A stretch of DNA of 64,000 nucleotides from Pantoea rwandensis (GCF_002095475.1 NZ_MLFR01000002.1:62001-126000), one strand, 5' to 3'; shown: positions 36,775 to 46,784, counted from the first letter of the stretch. Numbers and translations: made by a program. The notes: generated by a model not told the origin, from the letters alone.

Positions 36775-37203
36775 GAACATCTCCTGAGAATTTTGTCGCT
36801 GAACGAAATAAGTTAAAAAATAGCAATGGAATTCAGATTGCAGCTCGATTTGGTACGCGTGCATATCTATGTTGAACAGTACAGCACATCGCGATCTAAT
36901 AATAAAGTCAGTAACGCATCATTTTTATGTTGTTTCACAGTTATTGGGATAATACTGATAATCTTAAACGTGATATATCCCTCTATTGGATGGTTTATAT
37001 TCACTGACCCGCTGCGAGCAGTAGATCATGAGGATCTGTTTTAAAGTATGTCGGGACACGGACAAATAATGACAGCGAGCGTCCTCTACCTGGAAGCATT
37101 CATTACTCCTCCAGCGGAATTAAAAGCCGAAAGATAAAGGTTATATGTAGATTTGCCTGCTGTGCGATGGTCCATTAATCAACATTCAGCCAGCCATGAC
37201 CGT
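36775..37203. other. Intergenic region
   Basis: AT-rich promoter side of the H-NS gene, then degenerate sequence. A 72-codon frame at 36826-37044 has no ribosome site; I do not call it. Confidence 0.4.
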
Positions 37204-37415
37204 TCAATCAGCCATCACTTGTAACTCTTTAAGTAAATTATCTTGCACGCTGCCATTAAGGAAGGGTTTTGCCGTGAACAGATAATAATTCGATCCATCC
37301 TCAATGAAGCCATAAGGTGTGGCCAGCACTCCTGCGGCAATATCATCACCAACCAGACGCGATGCACCAATGCCGTACCGAGTATGGCATTGGTGCCCGA
37401 CAGCAGAGCCAATCA
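37204..37415 (-). pseudogene. LysR regulator, C-terminal scrap
   Basis: The last ~65 codons read GIGASRLVGDDIAAGVLATP, then YYLFTAKPF, the usual C-terminal end of a GcvA-like LysR substrate-binding domain. The rest of the gene is missing; on the upstream side lies the 3' end of the Fic gene. A deletion or insertion joined the two. Confidence 0.6.
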
Positions 37416-37423
37416 TGGCACAC

Positions 37424-38957
37424 TTACTTCTCGCCAAAATCCTCTTCGAAGGCTGAGCGCACCGCATTGATGACCCGTTCAGCCCTGCCATCTTCACTCA
37501 ACACGGGATATTGTTTTTGTAACTTGCCCGTCACCTGCCATCCGTTCTCTTTCAGGGAGCGAATAATACGGTTGGCGTCCTGGTCCGGCATTTCCAGTAC
37601 ATCCTTGAGGCGTTCCTGAGCAATTTGAAAAACCACCAGCACTCGTGCTTCAGCGGCCATTTCCGTTCGCACCGTATATTCCACCACGCGCGCAACATAC
37701 AGTACATGTTCGGTTAGATCGGGATAACGCCAGGCAAAGCACGCATCTTCATAATCATCGAAATAGAAGTTGCTGGGAGTGCCATCTTCATACGTCACCA
37801 GCTCACCGAACCGATAGGCACTGGCATAGCGCTGCATAAACCGACGAGAGAAAACATCCAGCGTGCGATCGTACCCGGCACGGAAATCGAGCGAACTGGT
37901 AATGGTTGCTGAAACCGGGAGAATGACCTTCGGGGATCGCCTTATCACGGATTAACGTATCGTTGATCAGGAATCGATGGATGCGACCATTACCGTCACG
38001 CATTGGATGGATATAGACAAAACCAAAAGCCAAGACCGCTGCGCGCGCCAGCGATTCAGCACCCCGAGTGGCTTCGTTAAACGCTTTCAGCCCCGCCATA
38101 AAGTTCGGTAAGTCGTCAAACTGTGGGGCAACATAATGCACGATATCCTCACGCATTGTTGCCTGGCCGACAAAAACGGGGGAGCGGCGAAGGCCCAGCC
38201 CAATGGCGTCATGACCCAGAATCCCTTCCTGCAAAATGTGCAAACTCGCGTCACTCAGCGGATCATCAATACGGCCGCAGTAGCGGGCGATGACGTGAGC
38301 GAAACGTTGAATGCGATCCGCTTTGTCAGCTTCCTTTTCAATCAGAAAGCTTGCGCGTGATTCTTTGAAAGTCAGCCAACTGGCCGTGCGCATCAGAATA
38401 TCTGCGCCAAATGCCTGGTCCAGCTCTTGCAGCGCTTCATCGAGGTTAAACTGCAGGGCTTCCTGAACAGAGGGGGTCCTGCGAACCAGCGGGCAAAAGT
38501 CAGGCGTCCCTGGGAGATTATTGTTGATTCTCCAGCGCTTGATGCGTTCCGCACCGGTGCGCGTCAGATAATGCTTGGCTGAGATGGCCTCGATGTATCC
38601 GCCATTGCTGGTATCAGGCACATCGAGTACCTTGCCTGTCAGCCATTCATACAGGAATCCTGTGCGGCGTGCGTATTGCCCGAAGGGGGATTGCTTGCAC
38701 CACTCTTCAATCGGCACCGGGCCGGTGGCCGCGAACAAACGAGAAAAGAATTCCAGATGGATCTCTTCATATTTCAGGCCAAATTCGAAGTGGCCGGAGA
38801 AGGAGTCATCGGGGCGGTAACTTGGCGGGTAGCGGTTCTCAACCTGTCCATCTACCTCATGACTGGTTCTGACGGTACCGATTTGCGATTCGATCCGCAG
38901 CGGCTGCACTAATCCAATACCGTATTTTTCTGCCAGAGCTTTAAAACCCACGCGCAT
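37424..38957 (-). pseudogene. Fic-domain protein, frameshifted
   Basis: A Fic protein of about 510 residues in two frames. The first frame has a long N-terminal part and the active motif HPMRDGNGRIHR, and ends irregularly after KAIPEG. The second frame continues as VILPVSATITSSLDFRAGYD, the normal sequence after a Fic core, with a winged-helix-like C-terminus. Removing one base from GGGG at 37932-37935 restores one protein. Fic enzymes transfer AMP or related groups to proteins, using the motif's His. I see no antitoxin gene of the FicA type; an inhibitory helix within the protein is possible. Confidence 0.85.
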
Positions 38958-39136
38958 CCGATAAATCCTCTAACCTGCCTTTAAAAACAGTAATAATAAA
39001 GCATATCAGCGTGAAAACGTTAATGCGCAGTCAAAATTTTCGATAATAAAAGAGTGAAAAAAGTAATAAATCCACACTTCTCAGTGAAAACAGTAACGCT
39101 GACGCGAATGGCTGAACAAAGGCATGAAGGGACAGC

Positions 39137-40165
39137 TCAGACTTTAATGTGATGATCCATGAAATCAACCATGGCTCCAGCATGCGCATCGACATGCCGT
39201 ATATAACGCATCACCGTTTCTGCCTTTTTCCAGGTTCCTTCCTGCATGATCTGCGCGGTACTGTACTTTTTCGTGGCCATATCAATGGCAGCACCCACTC
39301 GCGTGCTGTGACCTGACCATCCACGATAGCGATTTTTGTTGCTCCTTGCGTCTTGGCCGGGGCCGGCTTCCTGCCAGGCCCGGGCGAAAATGTCCTCTAA
39401 CGCACGGGTGGATAGCGCTTTACTGGTTTCTAATCTGGCACAGTTGGTCCGGTGAACGGGACCAAAAATAAAAGCATCCGGTTCCGTGTTAAGCCCCGAG
39501 AGAGTCAACCATTCGGTCAGCCGCTGGGATGACAGGTCGCCCAGCCCCTTAATCAGTCCGCCGGTCATCACAATGGTTTTGGTCCAGGCAACATCCAGCA
39601 CGATCCTGCCATCAGCCGCTCGCGATATGTCACGCACACGCAGGCGCCCCAACTCGCTGACACGCAGCAGGGTAGCATAAGCCACATGCAAGAAGGCCAG
39701 ATCACGGATTTTCTGCAGGCGTTCGCTATCTGACCATCGCTGGTCAAGGGTCAGCAAGTCACCAATCCGGAACGGGACAGCCTGGCCTGCACGTTCGCCA
39801 CTGATCACTGCGGTGCGGTTAATCTTCTTTACCGCGCGAAAAACCTGCGGAGAACTGTTAGGCGGAACCAGTCCGGCGTTACGGTGTAACATTGAGATCA
39901 GCGCAGCATGCGTGCTGACAGTGGAAGAAGCGCGCCCGGACGCTTGTAACCACAGTAGATAGTCACGCAGATCGGCAGGTGACATTGGCAGGAAGCTCCG
40001 ACCGTGCTCATCAGCCCAGCGACTGCCAATACGCATCACACTTAGCAACTGGTTCCACGTGTTGTCAGAGAATGCCTCGCGATCCTGCACGAATTCACGC
40101 AAGCGTTCAGCTATGTCGTGGCCGTCAGTTGCTGTCAGTCCGGCAATCGGTGTTATATCAGCCAT
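39137..40165 (-). CDS. Cre-like tyrosine recombinase
   Basis: A 342-residue tyrosine recombinase strongly resembling phage P1 Cre. The N-terminal clamp has DNTWNQLLSV and DLRDYLLWLQASGRA; the catalytic set is complete: R168 in LLRVSELGRLRV, K196 in TKTIV, H286 and R289 in WSGHSTRVGAA, W312 in GTWKKAET and Y321 in VMRYIRH. Such enzymes need no accessory factors and resolve plasmid dimers. A lox-like 34-bp site lies 171 bp upstream of the start. A Cre-type enzyme from Pantoea (Panto/pox) has been published, and this is probably an orthologue. Confidence 0.92.
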   Translation of the reverse strand: MADITPIAGLTATDGHDIAERLREFVQDREAFSDNTWNQLLSVMRIGSRWADEHGRSFLPMSPADLRDYLLWLQASGRASSTVSTHAALISMLHRNAGLVPPNSSPQVFRAVKKINRTAVISGERAGQAVPFRIGDLLTLDQRWSDSERLQKIRDLAFLHVAYATLLRVSELGRLRVRDISRAADGRIVLDVAWTKTIVMTGGLIKGLGDLSSQRLTEWLTLSGLNTEPDAFIFGPVHRTNCARLETSKALSTRALEDIFARAWQEAGPGQDARSNKNRYRGWSGHSTRVGAAIDMATKKYSTAQIMQEGTWKKAETVMRYIRHVDAHAGAMVDFMDHHIKV

Positions 40166-40335
40166 ATTATCCGCTTTTTAGACAAAAATCGGTCAGGCGT
40201 CGCTACGTTAAATCTGAGGGAGAATCAGGGGCATTACCCTGCAGAATTTACGTAGCGCTGCCTAAGTCTTTTGTGTGGGTAGGGCCATCGTATGGGCCTC
40301 AAGATCCTTATGATACCAGGATCGTTATCCGGATC

Positions 40336-40369
40336 CTAACTTCATATAAGGTCAATTATATGAAGTTAG
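40336..40369. other. lox-like recombination site
   Basis: Two perfect 13-bp inverted arms, CTAACTTCATATA and TATATGAAGTTAG, flank the 8-bp spacer AGGTCAAT: exactly the geometry of loxP. Each arm differs from the loxP arm at two positions. The symmetry continues four bases further (GATC on both sides). It lies next to the Cre-like gene, which almost certainly acts on it. Confidence 0.9.
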
Positions 40370-40726
40370 GATCAACAGCGTCGATCGATGACTCCTCTTA
40401 AGACAGAGTTGAGTAGGTTCAAAAAACCGGTGCAGTGAAACTAGGATTCAGGCCCTTCAGAAATTCAGTACCTGGGTGAGCTTACACCTAAGCGGACCGA
40501 TGTAGCCTTTTCGCTTAATACAACGACCTGTTGTGACGTCAGGCGAAGTACGTAATGTGGCTGATTCAGGCTGGAAGGTGATATTCACCGATTGAGTCTT
40601 TATGCCTCATTCTTAATTCAATCCCAAATGAATGACATGCCATGATGTGGCTGACAGCACTCACGCTGAGCTTTTATAGATGACATGATTCATTATCAGG
40701 TTTAATTGAAACAAAAATTCGATTTA

Positions 40727-40786
40727 TGTCTCAGTTTTGATCTTCTTCCATTGTCTTGGTTGTCTCAATTGATCTATTTTGTCTCT
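40727..40786. promoter_or_regulatory. Cluster of TGTCTCA half-sites before the PQQ dehydrogenase
   Basis: TGTCTCA at 40727 and 40761 and TGTCTCT at 40780, spaced 34 and 19 bp apart. The same word, as a perfect inverted repeat, lies before the LacI gene at 48067. Candidate operators for that LacI protein; the assignment is inference. Confidence 0.45.
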
Positions 40787-40876
40787 ATAATGATTCGTCT
40801 AGTTTCAATGTTAGACAAATGACACATCAGGCAACACCTCATATATAACAATGGCAAGTAAGTGGAAGAAGACGAA

Positions 40877-43306
40877 ATGAGAAAATCTGTTTGGCTACTA
40901 GGCGTTATTGGCGCACTGGTGACTCTCGCGGGGGCAGCACTGGCCGCAGGCGGTGCGTATCTCGCAGTATTAGGGGGAGCTTGGTTCTATTTATTCGCAG
41001 GGATCTTGTTGTGTATCACTGGCTACGGCCTACTGCGCAGGCGTTTCTTCGCCTGGCCGGTAGCGCTGGTACTGGCGCTGTACAGTGTAATTTGGGCCTG
41101 CTGGGAAATTGGCGATGACTTCTGGCAGTTCCTGCCGCGCGTCACGGTGTTCCTCGGTATCGCCATGCTGGCATCTGTATGTGTGCCGTGGTTGACCCGT
41201 AAAAATGGTCTGCCGGCACCTAAGAAGTCGGCATTTGCCACGGCAGGGGCCTTCTTTGTTGCACTGGTCGCACTGATTAGCGGCATTTTTGTTCCACATG
41301 CGGAAGTCACCGCATCGGGCGAAGCTGCGCAGGTGATTAATCCTCAGGCTGGTCACGAGGGGGGCAACGACTGGTCAGCCTGGGGCCGTAATACCCTCGG
41401 CGAAAAATATGTCCAGTTTGACCAGATCAACAAAAGCAATGTGAAGGACCTGAAAGTCGCCTGGACCTATCGTACCGGCGACATGGCGATTGATGGTGCT
41501 GAATATCAGGTTACGCCGTTAAAAGTAGCTGACACGGTGTATCTGTGTACTCCGCTGAATAAAGTGATTGCGGTTGACGCCACCACGGGCAAGGAGAAGT
41601 GGCGTTTCGATCCACACCCAACCGTCTTTGAAAGCGACAAAGGCTGGAAGCGCTGCCGTGGGGTGGGTTATGCCGATCTCGACCAGTTGCCGACTGATAA
41701 CCAAACCACGGGCGGGGTTGCCACGGCGGCAGTTTCCTCTGCGGCCACCTGTCGTAAACGCATCATTGAAACCACCATTGATGCCCGCATCCTGGCGCTG
41801 GATGCCGAAACCGGCAAACTGTGTGAAGACTTTGGTAACGGCGGTTACGTCGATCTGACAGTGAATATGCCGGCCGACGCCAAAGGCGGCCAGCAGGGTA
41901 GCTATAACGTGACCTCTGCGCCACTGGTGGCCGATGGCGTGATTATGGTGGGTGGACGTCTGAACGATAACCTCACCGTGGGCGAACCAGGCGGTGTGGT
42001 CCGTGGATATGATGTGGTCACTGGTAAGATCCTGTGGGCCTGGGATGCGAAACGCGGTGCCAGCGACAGCAGCCCGCTGCCAGCCGGTGAGACCTACCCG
42101 CTGGAAACGCCTAACTTCTGGGGCACAGCCGCTTACGATCCTAAACTGGGTCTGGCCTATTTCCCGACGGGCAACCAGACACCTGACTTTTGGACCGGCG
42201 ATCGCCATCCGTACTCGAACGAGTATACCGATGCCATCGTGGCCGTTGATCTGAAAACCGGTAAAGAGCGTTGGCACTTCCGTACCGCCAACATCGACCA
42301 GTTTGACTACGATGTTTCAACACAGCCGATTCTGTACGACATGCCACAAAAGGATGGCACAACCATTCCGGTAATCATCCAGGGCACGAAACGTAGCCAG
42401 ATCTTCGTGCTGGATCGCCGTACCGGCAAGCCGGTCTACCCGGTAGAGCAGCGTAAAGTGCCAACCGATGTGATGCCAGGCATGCAGGTTTCTGAAACCC
42501 AGCCTTATTCCGCGCTCTCCGTGGGCGTTGATAAGCTGAAGGAGTCTGACATGTGGGGAGCAACAATCTTCGATCAGCTCTACTGCCGCGTCCAGTTTAA
42601 GAAATTGCGCTACGAAGGTGAGTGGACGCCGCTTTCGGATAAGCAGGACACGCTGATCTGGCCAGGTTATTACGGCGGCCAAAACTGGGGCAGCATGGCG
42701 ATCAACCCGGCCACCGGTACACTCTTCGTCAACGACATTCGCATGGCGATGGTGGGACGTTTCCTGTCTCGTGAGGAAGCAGCAAAAGGCGGCCTGAAGC
42801 CATCAACCGAAGGCGAATATTCAGAGCAGAAGGGTACGCCATGGGGCGTGGAGCGCGGTATGTTCCTGTCACCACTGGGTACGCCGTGCTTTAAACCACC
42901 GTTCGGTTCACTGACCGCCATCGACCTGGCGAGTAACAAGGTGAAATGGCAGGTGCCGCTGGGTGGAATCCAGGATGCGCCAATCCACAATAACTTCTTA
43001 CCGAAAGAGGGCATTGTACCGAACCTGTATATTCCGCTGGGCATGCCGAACCTCGGTGGTCCACTGGTTACGGCGGGGGGACTGAGCTTCTTCCACGGTA
43101 CGTTGGACTATTACCTGCGCGCATTCGATAACGATACCGGCAAAGAAGTGTGGCGCACCCGTCTGCCGGTCGGCGGCCAGGGCACACCCATGAGCTATAT
43201 CGGTAAGGATGGTAAGCAGTACATCGTGGTGGTAGATGGAGGTGCGACCCGTACCGGCACCAACAAAAATCGCGGCGATTATGTTATTGCCTACGCCTTA
43301 CCCTGA
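40877..43306 (+). CDS. Membrane-bound PQQ-dependent dehydrogenase, glucose dehydrogenase type
   Basis: An 809-residue quinoprotein: five N-terminal membrane helices (to about residue 140), then a large periplasmic eight-bladed beta-propeller. Typical stretches are DWSAWGRNTLGEKYVQFDQI, AVDATTGKEKWRF, TPNFWGTAAYDPKLGLAYFP, GNQTPDFWTGDRHP and the closing GDYVIAYALP. It oxidises an aldose (or quinate-like substrate) at the outer face and feeds electrons to ubiquinone. PQQ synthesis genes are not in the window. It opens a run of plus-strand sugar genes to 46.7 kb. ATG 40877 is chosen; an in-frame GTG lies at 40862. A quinate dehydrogenase cannot be excluded. Confidence 0.88.
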   Translation: MRKSVWLLGVIGALVTLAGAALAAGGAYLAVLGGAWFYLFAGILLCITGYGLLRRRFFAWPVALVLALYSVIWACWEIGDDFWQFLPRVTVFLGIAMLASVCVPWLTRKNGLPAPKKSAFATAGAFFVALVALISGIFVPHAEVTASGEAAQVINPQAGHEGGNDWSAWGRNTLGEKYVQFDQINKSNVKDLKVAWTYRTGDMAIDGAEYQVTPLKVADTVYLCTPLNKVIAVDATTGKEKWRFDPHPTVFESDKGWKRCRGVGYADLDQLPTDNQTTGGVATAAVSSAATCRKRIIETTIDARILALDAETGKLCEDFGNGGYVDLTVNMPADAKGGQQGSYNVTSAPLVADGVIMVGGRLNDNLTVGEPGGVVRGYDVVTGKILWAWDAKRGASDSSPLPAGETYPLETPNFWGTAAYDPKLGLAYFPTGNQTPDFWTGDRHPYSNEYTDAIVAVDLKTGKERWHFRTANIDQFDYDVSTQPILYDMPQKDGTTIPVIIQGTKRSQIFVLDRRTGKPVYPVEQRKVPTDVMPGMQVSETQPYSALSVGVDKLKESDMWGATIFDQLYCRVQFKKLRYEGEWTPLSDKQDTLIWPGYYGGQNWGSMAINPATGTLFVNDIRMAMVGRFLSREEAAKGGLKPSTEGEYSEQKGTPWGVERGMFLSPLGTPCFKPPFGSLTAIDLASNKVKWQVPLGGIQDAPIHNNFLPKEGIVPNLYIPLGMPNLGGPLVTAGGLSFFHGTLDYYLRAFDNDTGKEVWRTRLPVGGQGTPMSYIGKDGKQYIVVVDGGATRTGTNKNRGDYVIAYALP

Positions 43307-43335
43307 TTCACTTTTACCTTAATTAGTCTGTTAAA

Positions 43336-43358
43336 CGGCGCTCTGCATAGGCAGAGCG
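43336..43358. terminator. Hairpin after the PQQ dehydrogenase
   Basis: GCGCTCTGC-ATAG(G)-CAGAGCGC forms a GC-rich stem of eight to nine pairs without a T run. It may attenuate transcription or protect the upstream message rather than end it. Confidence 0.4.
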
Positions 43359-43433
43359 CATGCCGGGCAGCACGATAAATAAAATCTGTTGCCGGAATGA
43401 CGATCTTATTATCCGCATACTATGGTGAATATA

Positions 43434-44258
43434 ATGCTGACCTCTTTACACGGTATTTCGACCAGTCACGGTAATTTAATAACGGATGTACGCCTCGCTA
43501 AAGAGGCGGGTTACGATGCATTAGAAATTTTTTATCCTAAACTGGTGCGTTATTTAGAAAATGGCGGAACGACGCAGGAAATAAAAAAGATTATTGCTGA
43601 TGCCGGACTCTCCATTTCTTTTCTTAGCGCGCTGGACAGAATTGAACGGTATCAGGGAAGTGAGAAACAGCAGCTGCTGGCTGAAGCGGAAAAGATCACC
43701 CGTGAAGCCGTTGAGCTGGGCACGGATACTGTCATGGTATTGCCGCGTAACGGCATTGACCACTTTTCTGATGAAAAGATCATGGACATCATGAGCGAAA
43801 ACATTGCCGCGATTGCCGCCATCGGTGAGCCGCACGGTATTCGCTATATGATTGAACTGCCTGCTTTTACCAAATTCCGCACGCTAAGCCAGGCGCGGGA
43901 AGTGATCCGCCGCATTGGTAAGAAGAATGTCGGTGTGGTGGTAGATTTCTGGCACTTCTATGCCTCTGGCGCCACGCCAGAGGATGTCGCGACGATGGAT
44001 AAAGCAATGATTTTTGGTGTGCACTTCGGCGACGGCCGCTTGCCTCACAGCCCTGAGGAATCCTGGGATGAAACGGTATTACGCGACTGCGTACCGGGGG
44101 AAGGTGAAGTCGATCTGCGCGCCTGGTCAGAAGCCGTTAAATCTACCGGATATAACGGAGCCTGGTCGATTGAATTAATCAGCCCACGCTTATGGGAACG
44201 TGATCCAGCGCTATTAACCAAGGAACTGTTAGCCTCTATTAAGCAATACGCTTTTTAA
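43434..44258 (+). CDS. Sugar phosphate isomerase/epimerase (TIM barrel)
   Basis: A protein of about 274 residues, paralogous throughout to the one at 22309 (MLTSLHGISTSHGN, RYLENGGTT, DFWHFYASGATPEDVA, GVHFGDGRLP, SIELISPRLW). Like it, this gene directly follows a membrane-associated sugar oxidase. It belongs to the xylose-isomerase-like TIM-barrel family and presumably isomerises or epimerises an oxidised sugar in the cytoplasm. ATG 43434 is chosen by alignment with the paralogue; an in-frame ATG is also at 43422. Confidence 0.85.
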   Translation: MLTSLHGISTSHGNLITDVRLAKEAGYDALEIFYPKLVRYLENGGTTQEIKKIIADAGLSISFLSALDRIERYQGSEKQQLLAEAEKITREAVELGTDTVMVLPRNGIDHFSDEKIMDIMSENIAAIAAIGEPHGIRYMIELPAFTKFRTLSQAREVIRRIGKKNVGVVVDFWHFYASGATPEDVATMDKAMIFGVHFGDGRLPHSPEESWDETVLRDCVPGEGEVDLRAWSEAVKSTGYNGAWSIELISPRLWERDPALLTKELLASIKQYAF

Positions 44259-44367
44259 TTTAAAAAAACATCAGGCGTTGGGTGATAACAATCATTATTA
44301 ATTAATCACTTCGGATTGTTATCGCCTTTATTACCTCCCTATATCAATGAGTGACTGAGAGAATAAT

Positions 44368-45282
44368 ATGAATAAAACGATCAAAGCTCCGCGCTTATCA
44401 GTGAGAGTGGCCATCAGTCCGCTCTCATGGGCCAATGAAGTGATTGAAGAGTTCGGCAAAGATGCCACGGCAGATATATGCCTGACGGGTGCATTGGCAG
44501 CGGGCTATGAGGGCGTCGAGATGAGCCGCTTATTTCCCCGCAATCCTGATGAACTGAATACGCTGTTATCCGGTTATCAACTCTCCCTCGCATCCGGTTG
44601 GCACAGCGGTTTTCTGGCTGAGCGCAGCGTGGATGAGGAGCTGACCGCGGTGCATGAGTTTGCCACGCTGCTGCAAAAAACCGGTGCGCAGGTGATGGTG
44701 TATGGCGAGTGTGCCGCAATGGCGGAAAACGCGTTGGATGTGCCCATGTCTCGCCGCCGCCGCTTGAACCCGGAGCAGATGGCGGCTTATGGCGCACGGC
44801 TGACCGAATTCGCCAAAGAGTTGGCGCAACGCTACGGTCTGGCAATGGCGTACCACCATCACCTGATGATGGTGGTGGAAACGCTGGATGAAGTTCGCCA
44901 GCTAATGGCAGCAACCGGTGATGAAGTTGGCCTGCTGCTGGATACCGGGCATGCACTGACAGGCGGGTTTAGTTATGTCGACCTAATCAATGAGTTTGGC
45001 CCACGGATTAAGCACATCCATCTGAAAGATGTGCGTACGCCGATCTTGGACACCGTACGCAGTGAAGACCTCTCTTTCAACGAGGCGGTTCGGACCGGCA
45101 TGTTTACCATCCCTGGTGACGGCGCGATCGATTTTCAGCCGCTGTTCGAGTTTATCAACAGCTCTGGTTACCAAGGCTGGGTCGTGGTGGAAGCCGAGCA
45201 AGATCCTTCGCTTGAGCGCCCCGACATCACTGTTGCCAGAGCGCGTGACTGGCTCAGCACTATCCTGCCTGCCCGGGCATAA
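44368..45282 (+). CDS. Myo-inosose-2 dehydratase-like protein (IolE family)
   Basis: A 304-residue TIM-barrel protein. The N-terminal VAISPLSWANEVIEEFG recalls the IGIAPIGWTNDD start of IolE; later come a YHHHLMMVVET metal-site stretch, LLLDTGHALTGG, HIHLKDVR and WVVVEAEQDP with a conserved glutamate. It probably dehydrates an inosose or similar keto-sugar. The preceding epimerase and following MFS gene (14 bp) are on the same strand and probably co-transcribed. Confidence 0.85.
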   Translation: MNKTIKAPRLSVRVAISPLSWANEVIEEFGKDATADICLTGALAAGYEGVEMSRLFPRNPDELNTLLSGYQLSLASGWHSGFLAERSVDEELTAVHEFATLLQKTGAQVMVYGECAAMAENALDVPMSRRRRLNPEQMAAYGARLTEFAKELAQRYGLAMAYHHHLMMVVETLDEVRQLMAATGDEVGLLLDTGHALTGGFSYVDLINEFGPRIKHIHLKDVRTPILDTVRSEDLSFNEAVRTGMFTIPGDGAIDFQPLFEFINSSGYQGWVVVEAEQDPSLERPDITVARARDWLSTILPARA

Positions 45283-45296
45283 CGGAGAGCAATACT

Positions 45297-46727
45297 ATGT
45301 CTTATCAACACAGGTTTAATGCCCGCTACGTGTATATGCTCTGCCTGGCTGCCGCCGCGGGCGGATTTATGTTTGGCTACTCCGAAGGGGTGATTGCCGC
45401 TACGCTGGAATCGATTAAGAAAAGCTTCGGGCTGAACTCAATGGAAACCGGCTGGGCAGTGTCCAGCATCATCTTTGGCGGCGTCATCGGTGCGCTGGCC
45501 GCCGGGAAAATGGCGGATAAAACCGGCCGTAAACTGGTGATGCTGCTCAGTGCCATCCTTTTCGTCATCACGTCTTATCTCTCCGCCGTAGCCGATTCGT
45601 TTACGCTGTTTACCGGCGCACGCCTGATATGCGGCATCGCCGTGGGACTGGCGGCGACGGTTACACCGATGTATATCTCTGAAATTTCGCCGGCAAAAAT
45701 GCGTGGTAAAGCTACAGGCACCTACGATCTCTCAATCGTGGCCGGTGTGTTGGCGGTATTTACCGTCAACTACTTGATTGCACGTGGCATGCCGCAGGCA
45801 TGGATGGTTGAAACCGGCTGGCGGACCATGATGGCGGTACAGCTGGTGCCATCGGTGGCGATGCTGGTCTTGATCATTCTGGTTCCTGAGTCACCGCACT
45901 GGTGCATCCGGCATAACCGAGGCGAGCAGGCGATCAAAGTGCTCTCGCGTATCTATCCGGAATTTAATCAGGAAGAGGCGCGTCAATTGTTCCAACTGCC
46001 ATCTTCTGCTGCCAAAAAATCAACCACGGCACGTAAGGGCGTGATGCCGGAAAATCCGGTACTGCGCTATATCCTGGTGGTTGGGGTGGCCATTGCGGTT
46101 CTGCAGCAATTTACCGGCATCAACGTCATCAACTACTACACGCCGATGATGCTGGAAGGCACCACCAGTAATAAAGACATTATCTTCTTCGAAACCATCT
46201 TTGTAGCCTTGCTCAATGGTGTTGGCGCGTTTATCGGCATGCACCTGTTTGACCATTATGGCCGCCTGCCGATCATGAAGATTGGCACCGTGGGTGCCAT
46301 TATTGGGCTGCTGATCGCCTCCTGGGGTCTGTATACCAATGATGTCGGCTATATCGCCATTAGCGGCATCCTGATCTTTACGTTGTTCTTCGGTATGGGA
46401 TGGGGCGCAGGTGCCTGGGTGATGATCTCTGAAATTTTCCCGGACAGAATCCGTGAATCCAGCATGGGGTTGGCCGTGGGCCTGATGTGGGTCACCAACT
46501 TCCTGATCACGCTGGTATTCCCGCTCGTCAATGACAATGCCTGGTTGCAGGAACAGTTCCATGGTGCGTTCTCCATGTGGATCTTCGTGGTGTTTAACGC
46601 GTTCTGTTACTGGTTCCTGTCGCGCTATGTGCCGGAAACCCGCGGCGTCGCGCTGGAAGATATCGAAAAGGTAGCAGAAGCGAAGATGCTGAAAAATACG
46701 CTCTCTGTGCAGACGGAGAAAGTCTGA
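45297..46727 (+). CDS. MFS sugar-porter transporter, IolT-like
   Basis: A 476-residue, 12-helix sugar porter: FGYSEGVIAATLESI in helix 1, GKMADKTGRK in loop 2-3, PESPHW, QQFTGINVINYY in helix 7 and PETRG at the end. The QQFTGIN motif marks substrate recognition in this family. It follows the IolE-like gene by 14 bp with GGAG before the ATG. Likely imports the sugar or cyclitol used by its neighbours. Confidence 0.9.
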   Translation: MSYQHRFNARYVYMLCLAAAAGGFMFGYSEGVIAATLESIKKSFGLNSMETGWAVSSIIFGGVIGALAAGKMADKTGRKLVMLLSAILFVITSYLSAVADSFTLFTGARLICGIAVGLAATVTPMYISEISPAKMRGKATGTYDLSIVAGVLAVFTVNYLIARGMPQAWMVETGWRTMMAVQLVPSVAMLVLIILVPESPHWCIRHNRGEQAIKVLSRIYPEFNQEEARQLFQLPSSAAKKSTTARKGVMPENPVLRYILVVGVAIAVLQQFTGINVINYYTPMMLEGTTSNKDIIFFETIFVALLNGVGAFIGMHLFDHYGRLPIMKIGTVGAIIGLLIASWGLYTNDVGYIAISGILIFTLFFGMGWGAGAWVMISEIFPDRIRESSMGLAVGLMWVTNFLITLVFPLVNDNAWLQEQFHGAFSMWIFVVFNAFCYWFLSRYVPETRGVALEDIEKVAEAKMLKNTLSVQTEKV

Positions 46728-46773
46728 TCCCAAGGAAATTCGCCAGCGGATTTCCCTGACAGAAAGAAGGCCA

Positions 46774-46784
46774 GTCTCATTATT
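46774..46784. promoter_or_regulatory. GTCTCATT motif before the Gfo/Idh gene
   Basis: GTCTCATTATT shares eight bases with the arm of the palindrome at 49191-49218. It lies about 145 bp before the oxidoreductase gene. Candidate LacI half-site. Confidence 0.35.

Larger units (their letters stand above)
40166..40876. other. Intergenic region with lox-like site and candidate operators
   Basis: Holds the lox-like site at 40336-40369 and three TGTCTCA/T motifs at 40727, 40761 and 40780 in front of the PQQ dehydrogenase gene. No gene seen. Confidence 0.6.

Noticed and set aside
36826..37044. 72-codon frame with a hydrophobic middle
   Set aside because: No ribosome site, AT-rich intergenic composition; hydrophobicity follows from T-rich codons.
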